A DNA stretch of 64,000 bases, taken from assembly GCA_001798605.1 (NCBI GenBank), contig MGST01000041.1:15582-79581 (forward strand). Direction: 5' to 3'. Positions 54,001 to 62,697 of the stretch are shown here, one piece after another. Numbering within the stretch: position 1 is the first letter of the stretch; each line of letters begins with the position of its first letter. Below the pieces are notes generated by a model. The model was not told the origin of the DNA. It did not search any database and was given only the letters and a program-made list of their open reading frames with translations. Source of the stretch: Deltaproteobacteria bacterium RIFOXYA12_FULL_58_15. GTDB lineage: Bacteria; Myxococcota; XYA12-FULL-58-9. The translations under genes were made by a program, and so were the position numbers.

Positions 54001-54624
54001 ATGAGAACAGCATCCATCGCCCTCGCCTCTGGCATCATCGCCATGGCAGCATCGGCGAGCGCTGCGAACCCCGTCGCACAAACAGAGGCCCTGGTGCAGG
54101 CGTTCAAGGCGGTGAAACCGGCCCCAAAGGATGGCTCTGAGCTTTCTGCCACTGACAAGAAGGCAAACACCGCCGCCTTTGCCAATCTCGATTCATTCTT
54201 CAATTGGGACCGTTTGACAGCCGACCCCATCGCTCCGCACAAGGCCAAGCTCAACGCCGAGCAGTTGGCCGAGTTTAAGGATTCCTTCAGAAAGCTCATT
54301 CGCCTGGTGGCCTATCCAAACTCCGGCTCTTTCCTTGGCCGCGCCACCTACAAGCTCAAAGCCGAAAAGAAGGGCAAGACAGACGACGCCATCATGGAAG
54401 CGTATCTTGCTGAAGAGGACTTCGAGACAACAGTAACGTTTCATTGGCTTGCTTCCGGATCGAGCCTGCAGATTGTCGATGTCAGCTTTGACGGCGCATC
54501 GTTGATCCACGACTACAGCAATCAGTTCGGCCGCATCATCACCAAGTCAGGCGCTGACGGTCTCATGAAGAAATTGCGTACGCGCCTCGAAAAAGAGGAA
54601 AAAGCGAGCATCGCCGAGCTATGA
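54001..54624 (+). CDS. MlaC-like periplasmic protein (ABC toluene tolerance auxiliary family)
   Basis: Start 54001 has GGAGG five bases upstream. The 207-residue protein has a signal peptide (MRTASIALASGIIAMAASASA) and the NTF2-like layout of MlaC/Ttg2D proteins: helical N-terminus (ALVQAFKAV), DSFFNWDRLT, AEFKDSFRKLIRLVAY, and the C-terminal strands FHWLASGSSLQIVDVSFDGASL. MlaC carries phospholipids between the outer-membrane MlaA complex and the inner-membrane MlaFEDB. No MlaDEF genes are in this window. The next gene overlaps by 4 bp (ATGA). MlaC family membership is by overall pattern and is less certain than the location. Confidence 0.72.
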   Translation: MRTASIALASGIIAMAASASAANPVAQTEALVQAFKAVKPAPKDGSELSATDKKANTAAFANLDSFFNWDRLTADPIAPHKAKLNAEQLAEFKDSFRKLIRLVAYPNSGSFLGRATYKLKAEKKGKTDDAIMEAYLAEEDFETTVTFHWLASGSSLQIVDVSFDGASLIHDYSNQFGRIITKSGADGLMKKLRTRLEKEEKASIAEL

Positions 54625-55946
54625 ATTGTCGAGCTCTCTGGATCCTTCTGCCCTGTAGTTTGCTCGCAAATGGCGCAGCTGCAGAGCCGCTGACGGTCGA
54701 CCAGTGTGTCGAGATTGCCTTGTCACGAAGCGCTTCAATTGACGAAGCCGAAGCGAAGGTCAAACAACACGAGGCGGTGCTGGCTGAGGTCGAGTCGAGC
54801 TACTACCCCAAGCTTGCGGGCATTGCCTTCGTTGCTCCCATGTACACCGTGCGCGGCGACATCAACAGCTACGAGCGCAAATGGAAATCCCTGAATCACT
54901 GGGGCCCTTACACCTACCTCGAGGCTCTGTTGGCGCAACCCTTGTACACTTTCGGCCGGGTGGAGGCGGGTGAAAAGGCAGCCAGCGCTCGCGCTGCGGT
55001 CGAACGCGCCCGAGTTCGCGAGGCGGAGCTCGTCGTCGCCCTCGAGGTGCGCCGACTCTACTTCCTGCGCCTGTTCGCACTCAGCATGTTGCCCGCTCTG
55101 GACAACGCCGCCAGCATCCTCGACGAAGCGCAGGAAAAGGGCGAGGAGGAGTACGCAAAGAGCAGCGGCGAGATCACTCAGGTCGACCTGATGAAGCTGT
55201 CCTATGGTGCCTCAGAGATCTCCAAGTTCCAGATCGCTGCCCGTGCAGGCGCAGCCCTCGCCCTGTCGGCACTCAAACACACGATGGGTCTAGCCGAAAG
55301 CGAGCCACTCGAGCTCGCGGACCAGCGCTTGCCGCGCCTGGATGACTATGATCCGCCCGGCCTGACCGCCATGCTCACCGAGGCCAAGGCCAATCGCCCC
55401 GAGTGGATCCAGATCACGAGTGGCAAAGAGGCCGCAGCAGCTCTTGAGCGTGCGGAGCTGTTGGCCATGGCACCGGTGTTGCTCCTTGCGGGTCAGATCC
55501 ACTGGACCTGGACACCCATGCGCGATGACTTGGAGAACCCCTACCAATATGATCCGCATAACGATCTTTACGGCGGCGTAGCCTTGGCACTCAACTTCAA
55601 TCTTGACCCGGCCCTCGCGTACGCCAAAGCCGACAAAGCGCGGGCACTGCATCAGGAGGTCGAGGCTCTCGAACAGTTCGCCTCCACGGGTATTCCGCTG
55701 CGCGTGCGCAAAGCCTACGACGAGGTGATTCGCTTCCGCGAAGTGGTCACGCTCTCACAGGATGGCGTGAAATCCACGACCAAATGGATGGAGTTTGCGG
55801 GTGCCGCGTACATGCTCGGCACCGGCGAAGCCAAAGACCTGCTGGAAGGTCTCGTGGCATTCTTGCAGGCCAAACAGTCCTACTATGAGAATCTGCAAAA
55901 CTACTACATCGCCCGCGCAGAGCTCGATTTCGCCGTGGGCCGCTAG
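54621..55946 (+). CDS. TolC-like outer-membrane efflux protein
   Basis: This 441-residue protein has a signal peptide (WILLPCSLLANGAAA) and the OEP fold: PLTVDQCVEIALSRSASIDEAE near residue 22, a long helical region, beta strands around YTFGRVEAGEKAASARAAV, and the repeated second half (GTGEAKDLLEGLVAFLQAK, YYIARAELDFAVG). It should form a trimeric channel across the outer membrane and periplasm. The ATG overlaps the stop of the MlaC-like gene by four bases, so translational coupling is likely. No inner-membrane pump or adaptor gene is adjacent. Confidence 0.85.
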   Translation: MNCRALWILLPCSLLANGAAAEPLTVDQCVEIALSRSASIDEAEAKVKQHEAVLAEVESSYYPKLAGIAFVAPMYTVRGDINSYERKWKSLNHWGPYTYLEALLAQPLYTFGRVEAGEKAASARAAVERARVREAELVVALEVRRLYFLRLFALSMLPALDNAASILDEAQEKGEEEYAKSSGEITQVDLMKLSYGASEISKFQIAARAGAALALSALKHTMGLAESEPLELADQRLPRLDDYDPPGLTAMLTEAKANRPEWIQITSGKEAAAALERAELLAMAPVLLLAGQIHWTWTPMRDDLENPYQYDPHNDLYGGVALALNFNLDPALAYAKADKARALHQEVEALEQFASTGIPLRVRKAYDEVIRFREVVTLSQDGVKSTTKWMEFAGAAYMLGTGEAKDLLEGLVAFLQAKQSYYENLQNYYIARAELDFAVGR

Positions 55947-56090
55947 CCACACCACTCCAGATCCATCATCCAATGCTACCCGAATCGCCAGATGGAGATT
56001 TGGGGCCACAATCCCACCTTGCCCGGATCAATCGGATCTGTTAGGTCGGAGCCAATCGTGCTTGAGGCCGCCTGTGGCGGGAGGGAGTTC

Positions 56091-56489
56091 ATGAGTAGTC
56101 GCGATCGTCGGGCAAACGAACGACGGCAGGCAGGGAAAAATGTCTCGGTCGATCGGCGTCAACAGGAACGCCGTCTTGGTGATCGTCGCACCACGGATCG
56201 TGTGCCGCTAGAGCTCTGGATGGAAGAGGTGTCGGGTGACGATGTCTACTTCCGTCGCACAGGCAACGTCTCGCCGGGCGGTGTGTTCTTCGATCGTGCG
56301 ATTCCCCACCCATTGCGTACTGCCGTAACTCTGAAGTTCGCGTTGCCCGGAGACAAAGAGATGGTCGTCGCCCGCGGGCTGGTTGTGAGCGCGGCAGGGG
56401 CAAAGGATGGCCTTGGCATGGGAGTCAAGTTCATCTCCATCGAAGGCGACGGTGCCAAACGAATTAGGTCCTACATTCGCAAGGGCTGA
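56091..56489 (+). CDS. Single-domain PilZ protein
   Basis: The 132-residue protein starts MSSRDRRANERR with GGAG upstream and carries a PilZ domain: RTTDR as RxxxR and NVSPGGVFF as [DN]xSxxG. It is a paralogue of the protein at 19765, with the same Arg/Glu-rich N-terminus. It is a probable c-di-GMP receptor of unknown target. The convergent lipoprotein gene ends 25 bp away. Confidence 0.85.
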   Translation: MSSRDRRANERRQAGKNVSVDRRQQERRLGDRRTTDRVPLELWMEEVSGDDVYFRRTGNVSPGGVFFDRAIPHPLRTAVTLKFALPGDKEMVVARGLVVSAAGAKDGLGMGVKFISIEGDGAKRIRSYIRKG

Positions 56490-56513
56490 TATTCCCGACC
56501 AGCCGACTGCTCG

Positions 56514-56921
56514 TTAGATGGGATGGACGAGGATGTCGACAGAGACCTTCTCGCCGCCCTCGACAACTACTCCGTCCGCACACCCCACACCGATGACGCC
56601 ATCCGAGCTATTGCGCGCCTCAACGAAGACTATGCGTTTTTCCCCGGCGGCGACATCTTTGAGGACAAGGTCGTCGCCAATGGTACCCTCGGTGACGGCC
56701 AAGACCTCGATGCGGGCATCGTCGGGTTTGATGTCACCGAGCATCAACGATGAGCAAGTGACAAACACCCCATCGGTGCGCTTCCAGTCCAGTGCATGCA
56801 AAGTGAGACTCGCCGTGTCATCCGCGAGCAGCGCATCAATGCGCACGTTGGCGCTCAACATGGTCACCTGCTCGGCACCACATCCACAGAGAACCAACGC
56901 CATCAGGGTCATGCACTTCAT
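56514..56921 (-). CDS. Small lipoprotein
   Basis: The 135-residue product has a lipobox (LMALVLCGC) followed by a beta-rich domain (VTMLSANVRIDALLADD; KRIVFVEARNSSDGVIG). It is coupled to the preceding gene by a one-base overlap (TAATG). I do not recognise the family. Its partner is a repeat-containing protein with a membrane helix near its C-terminus. Confidence 0.7.
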   Translation of the reverse strand: MKCMTLMALVLCGCGAEQVTMLSANVRIDALLADDTASLTLHALDWKRTDGVFVTCSSLMLGDIKPDDARIEVLAVTEGTIGDDLVLKDVAAGEKRIVFVEARNSSDGVIGVGCADGVVVEGGEKVSVDILVHPI

Positions 56922-57856
56922 TATTGGTCTCCAAAGGCTACGTTCACTTGAATGTCACCGCTGGAGCCGCTCGACAACGCAACCGCGATGACAGTGATGA
57001 GCACCGCCGCACCGCCGCCGACCATCGACCAGATGGCCCATTGGGGAAGGCCATCGCTGTCATCCTTGCCGTCGCCGGGGGGGGCGTCAAACCCATCGCC
57101 ACCGTCCTCACTGGCACCGTCGTCATCGTCGTCGGTGTATCCACCGCTGTCACCGCTGTCACCGCTGTCACCGCTGTCACCGCTGTCACCGCTGTCACCA
57201 CTGTCTTTGCGGCCCCCCAGGCCGCCGGATCCCACGGTCACGGACACTTTGTTCGGATCCGCTTCCCCTCCGGACGAAACCTTCACACCGGACGGCAACG
57301 TCGACACGAGATAATAGGAGGCAATACCCTTCGCGGGCACCTCAAGGTCGAGACTTCCAACGTACCGGTTGCCCTCCAGCACCAAATCAACCTGCTCGAA
57401 GCCAGTGTCGCGGTCCACTGCGACAAACGCAGAAATCAGGGAGGGCTGGCTGTGCGACGGTGGGGCCACTCGCAACACCCACATCGCCCCCCGCGACTCG
57501 AGATCCACTGGCTCGAGTTCAAGATTGCTGAGCTCGTCAATTTGCTGTCTCACCCCGGAAAAGAGCTCGCGTAGCTTCGGTGAGGCATCGGGCCCCAGAG
57601 AGGACGCGGGATCCAGCGCGAGCATCCGTTCAAATGCAGCTCGGGCGTTGTCGTCCTGGCCAACAGCCATAAGAATGAAACCGCGCAGCCGCTCGCAGTC
57701 GACGGGGTGCTGAGCACCTTGGCAGGTTTGGCCAAGTGCCTTGAGCGCCTCTTCATAACGAGCCTTTTCGTACAGCCGCATGGCCCGAGAAACATCGTTG
57801 CCCGGGGCAGCAACCAACAACACCAGAAGAGTCGAGAGTATTCCAGTCATCATCAT
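56921..57856 (-). CDS. Secreted/membrane protein with TPR-like N-terminus and SGD repeat
   Basis: The 311-residue product has a signal (MTGILSTLLVLLVAA), a TPR-like helical domain (AMRLYEKARYEEALKALG), a beta domain (residues about 120-215) and seven SGD units (DSGDSGDSGDSG) followed by an acidic linker. It ends with a membrane helix (WAIWSMVGGGAAVLITVIAVAL), similar to the stress-related C-terminal tails of Myxococcota surface proteins. It is co-translated with the downstream lipoprotein. The role is unknown; the layout suggests an envelope-anchored protein. Confidence 0.75.
   Translation of the reverse strand: MMMTGILSTLLVLLVAAPGNDVSRAMRLYEKARYEEALKALGQTCQGAQHPVDCERLRGFILMAVGQDDNARAAFERMLALDPASSLGPDASPKLRELFSGVRQQIDELSNLELEPVDLESRGAMWVLRVAPPSHSQPSLISAFVAVDRDTGFEQVDLVLEGNRYVGSLDLEVPAKGIASYYLVSTLPSGVKVSSGGEADPNKVSVTVGSGGLGGRKDSGDSGDSGDSGDSGDSGDSGGYTDDDDDGASEDGGDGFDAPPGDGKDDSDGLPQWAIWSMVGGGAAVLITVIAVALSSGSSGDIQVNVAFGDQ
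57143..57205. repeat. 9-bp tandem repeat (accgctgtc)x7
   Basis: Seven 9-bp units run from 57143 to 57205, the last with one substitution (accactgtc). They encode the (Ser-Gly-Asp) repeat of the protein on the minus strand. The unit length keeps the frame if copy number varies. Confidence 0.95.
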
Positions 57857-57918
57857 CCGCCAATAGCTTCCCCGTAGCGCGCAAACATGTCAAGGACCAC
57901 ACTTCCGACAATGCGCTC

Positions 57919-58770
57919 TTGACGGCAACAGGCGAGCGCCATTTACTCTCCAACGTGGCAGGCAAAAACGATCCGAAAGCTCTGGTGGCCTCTGTCCTCG
58001 GCAACCTCGGTGCCAAACCCAACAGACACCCCGACGCGGGAAGTTTCCCGCAGCCCCCACCATCGCCTGCGGCCGACAATGCCCATGCACCACCAGCTGA
58101 CGCCGAGGAAACCGCGCGGGCTGCGCCGGCGGCACCTGCTGACGTTGAAGCGGAGCTTCACGCTCTCATCAATCTCTATTTCGAGTTGGAAGAGCCCGCC
58201 GAGCGGGATGCTCTGTTCGATCAGTTGGTGAGCTACCGCTCCCCTATGGTGACCGAGTTTCTGCAGGTGATGATGCAGGAGGATGAGGACGAGTTTGTCC
58301 GTGCGGCGGCTGCGGCTGAGCTCGCCCGTCGTGGTGTCAAAGAGGGTCTCGACGCACTCCAGAACGATCTCGAGGATCCCGAAGAGGCTTTCTTTTTCGT
58401 ACACGCGGTGCAAGTCCTCTCGGAGGTCCTGGGTGCACCGTTTTACGATGCCCTGAAGATCCTTTGGCAAGATCCCAACGGTGATGCCGATCAACGGCGC
58501 GAGGCAATGCTGGGTTTAGAGAATCTCGACAACGAGCGTGCTCTGGCAGACTTCATCGATTTCATAAATAGCACTGAAAATATCGACGACATGCCCGATG
58601 ACCAGGTAGAGGTCGCAATGATGGCGTTTGTGCGCCACGAGCACACCGCAGCCCACGGCCCTCTCGAGGCCCTACGCGATCGGATCCGCAAGGCCGTCGT
58701 GGATGCCGACGAACGCCAAGAGTTGGTGTCCTTTGTTCAAGAGGGCATCGACCTTCTTGTTGGCGAGTAA
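57919..58770 (+). CDS. HEAT-like repeat protein
   Basis: The frame opens at a TTG, and a GTG at 57955 is an alternative; no clear RBS decides. The 283-residue product has a Pro/Ala-rich N-terminal linker, then about four helical repeats (DEFVRAAAAAELARRGVKEGL, EAFFFVHAVQVLSEVLG) with an acidic surface. There is no signal or membrane segment. HEAT-like proteins usually act as binding scaffolds. It is divergent from the preceding gene and convergent with nadK. Confidence 0.72.
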   Translation: MTATGERHLLSNVAGKNDPKALVASVLGNLGAKPNRHPDAGSFPQPPPSPAADNAHAPPADAEETARAAPAAPADVEAELHALINLYFELEEPAERDALFDQLVSYRSPMVTEFLQVMMQEDEDEFVRAAAAAELARRGVKEGLDALQNDLEDPEEAFFFVHAVQVLSEVLGAPFYDALKILWQDPNGDADQRREAMLGLENLDNERALADFIDFINSTENIDDMPDDQVEVAMMAFVRHEHTAAHGPLEALRDRIRKAVVDADERQELVSFVQEGIDLLVGE

Positions 58771-58808
58771 CAGTCGACGCCTCCGCCAGATCCGCCGAAC
58801 CCAATCCC

Positions 58809-59675
58809 TTAGTCCTCACCCCACCGCAACTTGGCCCGCAGGGTCTGAAAATAGTAGCGCTTGGGCGATGAGTACAGACGGGTTGGGATAGGGGCAGCAC
58901 GCACCGTCATGACGTCACCCTGGCGTACCTCATGACCACTTTGTCCGTCAAAGGATGCCATCACGTCGCTGTCGGATTCCAACGCCACGGTGATCGGTTT
59001 GTCCGGTGAGACCACCAACGGTCGCTGGGTCAATGCGTGTGCACAGATTGGCGTGATCGCCACGCCGTTCAATCCAGGCGTCAGGATCGAGCCACCCGCC
59101 GCCATGGAATAGGCTGTGGACCCTGTTGGGGTCGCGATAATCACACCATCAGCTCGCAAGGTGGTAACCAGTTCTTCACCAAAGGAAATGCGGTATTGAG
59201 CGATGCGGGCCAATCCAAGTTGATTGACCACGGCGTCGTTGAGCACCCTTCCAGCAATGAGGATTTCGCTCCCTCGACACACGGCAACGTCAAGGCGCAG
59301 GCGGTCGACATAGGGGAGCTCGCCATTCAATGCCCGCGGCAGCATCTCCTCAAGCTCATCACGCGTCACATCGGTGAGGAAACCGATGTGCCCGAGGTTG
59401 ACGCCGAGGATTGGCACAATCTTGTTCTGCAAAATAGACGCAGCATGAATCAGCGTGCCATCGCCACCAAGCACAAGAATGAGCTCGGCCTCACGCTCGA
59501 TGGTCGCAGGGTCGACCGCCTCCACACCTTTTGGCAATGGCGAGAGGGAATGGTGGCCCTGGGCTTCAACGAGAAACACCGCGTTGGGCACGGCCCGCTG
59601 CGCGACAGCCAGGGAAATGAGCGCTTCGGGCGCATTGCCCTTGAGCACCAAACCAATTGTTGGACCCATGGCCAT
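58809..59675 (-). CDS. nadK: NAD kinase
   Basis: The 288-residue protein has the NAD-kinase motif GGDGT at residues 70-74, VNLGHIGFLTDVTRDEL, the LND residues (VLNDAVVNQLG) and TPTGSTAYSMAAGGSIL, plus ICAHALTQRPLVVS. It phosphorylates NAD to NADP. ATG at 59669 is a possible second start. It is divergent from the DUF4388 gene at 59753. Confidence 0.95.
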   Translation of the reverse strand: MAMGPTIGLVLKGNAPEALISLAVAQRAVPNAVFLVEAQGHHSLSPLPKGVEAVDPATIEREAELILVLGGDGTLIHAASILQNKIVPILGVNLGHIGFLTDVTRDELEEMLPRALNGELPYVDRLRLDVAVCRGSEILIAGRVLNDAVVNQLGLARIAQYRISFGEELVTTLRADGVIIATPTGSTAYSMAAGGSILTPGLNGVAITPICAHALTQRPLVVSPDKPITVALESDSDVMASFDGQSGHEVRQGDVMTVRAAPIPTRLYSSPKRYYFQTLRAKLRWGED

Positions 59676-59752
59676 TGCCTATCACTAAGCACCAGAGCAG
59701 TACATCCAACGCCGGCGGCGTTGCACCCGCGACCAGCTTTGGATAGGAGAGC

Positions 59753-60496
59753 ATGGTGAGCAATGAACTAAAATTATCCGCCGATTTGCGTGACCTTCCC
59801 TTCGCCATTGCGTTTGGCCAGACCGTGCGAGCCAAAGCAACCGGAGTGCTGGAACTCCACGATTCCATTGGGCTGAACCGGGCATTCTTCCTCGAAGGCA
59901 GACCCCAGGGCGCCACACTCTCGCGGCTTAAAAACCCGATGGGCCGCATTCTCATTGAGCAGGACTTGATCACCGAGCACCAGCTGGATGAGGCGTTGGT
60001 CATTCACAACCAGACCGCCAAGCTGCTCGGCCAGGTGTTGCTCGAGAAAGGTTGGGTCAGCGACTCAGGCCTCAAGCAGGTCATGGAGATCCAATCGCGC
60101 CTCAATTGCCTCAGCCTCTTCGGCATCAAAGAGGGTCGCCTCGAGTTCAACAATGGACTCGTGCATTTGACGGATTTCACCCCGTCGCCCATGTCTTCAC
60201 TGATGACTCTATACGAAGGCGTCCGCGACCATGGCGCGTATGCGGTCACCTATCCACTGCTGGCGCAGCTCGCCTTCAACGCCATTTCACTGTCCGAGAA
60301 CGCCGCGGGATTTTTGGAGCAGCTTCCCCCCGCCGAGCAAATGGCGGCGCGCCTTCTGGAGACATTCCGCTTTACCGGCGATCTGGCACGCAGCGTGCCT
60401 TTGGCCCCAGCCTCGTTGGGGTCGTTGTTGTTTGCACTGAACGAGCTTGGTGGCCTAAACATCGCCCCAGCCATCCAAGTGCCCCGCGGCACATAA
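59753..60496 (+). CDS. DUF4388-type signalling protein
   Basis: The 247-residue protein starts after GGAGA. It opens with LRDLPFAIAFGQTVRAKATGVLELHD, as in DUF4388 domains, and contains LIEQDLITEHQLDEALVIHNQT, a helical motif resembling the GspE N-terminal (MshEN) type seen with this domain. It then has a helical C-terminus. Signalling in association with c-di-GMP is possible but not shown. It converges with the receiver-GGDEF operon. Confidence 0.78.
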   Translation: MVSNELKLSADLRDLPFAIAFGQTVRAKATGVLELHDSIGLNRAFFLEGRPQGATLSRLKNPMGRILIEQDLITEHQLDEALVIHNQTAKLLGQVLLEKGWVSDSGLKQVMEIQSRLNCLSLFGIKEGRLEFNNGLVHLTDFTPSPMSSLMTLYEGVRDHGAYAVTYPLLAQLAFNAISLSENAAGFLEQLPPAEQMAARLLETFRFTGDLARSVPLAPASLGSLLFALNELGGLNIAPAIQVPRGT

Positions 60497-60534
60497 CGGA
60501 TCTGCCATGCACGATGCGCCGCATGTTGGTGCGG

Positions 60535-61458
60535 TCAATCGGTTTCACTGCCCCACGCTTCGGTTCGTCCGGGTCCCCGCGCCTTGGCGCGATCGAGCGC
60601 GGTCTGGGCCGCATTGAGCAACTCGTCGACGGTTTCGAGATTGCCACCAGGATAGGTCGCCCATCCCGCTGACACGGTCACGCCCCTCGCATGTCCGTGA
60701 AACCCGTGATTGGCCACCGTATCGCAGAGCCGTGCACATACAGCGCGGGCTTGTTCACCGTCGGTGTGTGGTAACAACACCGCGAAGGTGCCGCCACTGA
60801 GCCGCGCCAAGATGTCGTTGGCGCGCAGCAAGCGCCCAGCAAGCTCCGAGACCACGGTAATCAACGCGTCCACCGCGCGATGCCCTACTTCGAGATTGAT
60901 ATTGCGCAACCCATCAATGTCCCAGATGCAAATCACCATGGCCAGTCGATGGCGGCGCGACCTGGCAATCTCCCGTTGGCAGGATTCAATGAACGCGCGG
61001 CGGTTGGGCAACTTCGTCAGCTCATCAATGGAAGCTTGCTCTCGGTGCCTCTCAACCGCGCGTTGTAACTCCCTCTGCAACGACTTCAGGCGCAGCTGCA
61101 CCTGGATGCGAGCCACCAGCTCATCGGGTGAAAAAGGCCGCGTCAAGTAGTCACTGGCACCGACCTCAAATCCCGTGTCGCGGGCACTGTCGTCGGTTTG
61201 TGAGGTCACCAGGATCACTGGCAACACCGCGGCGTCGTGCTTCTGACGAATCGCTCGCAGAAGGCCAATGCCGTCGAGATTTGGCATCACGATGTCAGAG
61301 AGGACAATATCGACCTCTCCAGACATGGCAACTGGAAGAGCCTTGGTGCCATCCTCGGCTTCGATCACCTCTACATCGAGATCAGCTTCTTCGATGATCT
61401 TTCGCATCGCAGTCCGCAGACTGGCGCTGTCATCAACAACGAGAACAGTAGCAGTCAC
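60535..61458 (-). CDS. Response regulator with degenerate GGDEF domain
   Basis: The GTG start overlaps the stop of the upstream gene by 4 bp (GTGA). The 307-residue protein has a receiver domain (VVDDSASLRTAMRKI; phospho-Asp in IVLSDIVMPNLDG; Lys in YLTRPFSPDEL is Arg at the usual Lys neighbour). A GGDEF domain (residues about 140-300) has the active-site motif changed to SGGTF. The inhibitory I-site RxxD (RAND) is kept five residues upstream. It should therefore not make c-di-GMP but may bind it, as known for other degenerate GGDEF receptors. The coupled upstream gene encodes an intact diguanylate cyclase. Confidence 0.85.
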   Translation of the reverse strand: MTATVLVVDDSASLRTAMRKIIEEADLDVEVIEAEDGTKALPVAMSGEVDIVLSDIVMPNLDGIGLLRAIRQKHDAAVLPVILVTSQTDDSARDTGFEVGASDYLTRPFSPDELVARIQVQLRLKSLQRELQRAVERHREQASIDELTKLPNRRAFIESCQREIARSRRHRLAMVICIWDIDGLRNINLEVGHRAVDALITVVSELAGRLLRANDILARLSGGTFAVLLPHTDGEQARAVCARLCDTVANHGFHGHARGVTVSAGWATYPGGNLETVDELLNAAQTALDRAKARGPGRTEAWGSETD

Positions 61459-62432
61459 CGGTGATCTCCCGCCGCATCGGGGTTGTAGAGATAATTGACA
61501 TGTTGGTACAGACAGATGCGGTTTCGGCCCTCTCGCTTGGCCTGAGCGACCGCTTGATCGGCGTTGGCGAGCAGCTGCTCGACACTTGTTACGTTCTTCG
61601 AGGGAAAAAATGCGACCCCTACAGAAACCGTCAGCTTTGATGCGTTCTTGCCCTCCCTGAAGTCTCTCTGCGCAACAGAGCGCCACACACGTTCTGCCAC
61701 CGGCAGGCAACCAGAGAAATGTGTCTGAGGCAGGATCACCAGAAACTCTTCGCCACCATAACGTGCGACAGAGTCCGTTTCGCGAACCGCTCCGGAGATC
61801 AACTTGGCCAACTCAGTGAGAACAAGATCCCCAAAGAGCTGACCGTGGTTGTCATTGATGACTTTGAAGTGATCGATATCCACCAAGAGGATAGACAGTG
61901 GGTCATTGTAGCGCTGCGCCCGCAGAAATTCGTCCTTGAGCCGCTGATGCATGGCCCGGTGATTGCAGAGCCCCGTGAGATCGTCGGTAACACTGAGCGC
62001 CTCGAGTTGCTTGCGCTTGCTGTTGACCTTGTCCTGCAACGACTTGATGCGCAGCATCGATGCGACCCGAGCTCGCAGCTCCAACGGATTGTATGGTTTT
62101 GCGAGATAGTCGTCGGCACCGAGTTTGAGCCCGGTGACCTTCGAGCCGATGTCATCTTTCACCGAAACTAGAATGATTGGAATGAAGTTATCGTCGGCGA
62201 AGGATTTGACGATGCGACACACCTCCAACCCATTCATCTTCGGCATCATCACATCGAGGATAAGAAGGTCGGGGGGAGCTGCTCGGATCTTTTCAACCGC
62301 CTCGACGCCGTCGTTGGCAGTCTCGATCACGAACCCGAGGCCCTCGAGGGTCTCCTTCACGAGATTCCGCATCGACCGATCGTCGTCGACCACCAGAATC
62401 TTGGGTTGGCCTTCCATCTCTCCGCCGTCCAT
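61455..62432 (-). CDS. Response regulator diguanylate cyclase
   Basis: The product of about 325 residues has a receiver domain (ILVVDDDRSMRNLVKETL; phospho-Asp in LLILDVMMPKMNG; Lys in YLAKPYNPLEL) and a GGDEF domain with intact GGEEF and I-site RETD five residues upstream. It should make c-di-GMP from GTP, with product inhibition, controlled by phosphorylation of the receiver. Start 62432 (MDGGEMEGQP) or 62417 (MEGQPKILVV) is possible. Upstream sequence contains an 11-bp repeat. No histidine kinase gene is adjacent. Confidence 0.88.
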   Translation of the reverse strand: MDGGEMEGQPKILVVDDDRSMRNLVKETLEGLGFVIETANDGVEAVEKIRAAPPDLLILDVMMPKMNGLEVCRIVKSFADDNFIPIILVSVKDDIGSKVTGLKLGADDYLAKPYNPLELRARVASMLRIKSLQDKVNSKRKQLEALSVTDDLTGLCNHRAMHQRLKDEFLRAQRYNDPLSILLVDIDHFKVINDNHGQLFGDLVLTELAKLISGAVRETDSVARYGGEEFLVILPQTHFSGCLPVAERVWRSVAQRDFREGKNASKLTVSVGVAFFPSKNVTSVEQLLANADQAVAQAKREGRNRICLYQHVNYLYNPDAAGDHR

Positions 62433-62535
62433 TTCCCCCAACGCCCGCCGCGCCCCAACCCCAAACATCCAACACCGAAAGGGAATCATAGCACAGCACA
62501 ACGTCCGCGAAAGGGTCGGCCGGTTCCCATTTCTT

Positions 62536-62601
62536 TCTGTTCCATTGCTGTCCCATTTCTGTCCCATTGCTGTCCCATTTCGGTCCCATTTCTGCCCCAT
62601 T
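62536..62601. repeat. 11-bp tandem repeat (tctgtcccatt type)
   Basis: Six units of 11 bp (tctgttccatt, gctgtcccatt, tctgtcccatt, gctgtcccatt, tcggtcccatt, tctgccccatt) run from 62536 to 62601. They lie between the diguanylate cyclase gene and the divergent HTH-TPR gene, upstream of both. They are not a CRISPR. Confidence 0.85.
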
Positions 62602-62697
62602 TCCAGTCCTGGAAAATCCCTTGCCCAGAATCGACAACGTGGTAGTCAACCTGCGATGCGATTTTGCCTCCGGTGAAAACCGTCAGAGGGTCTTGGC

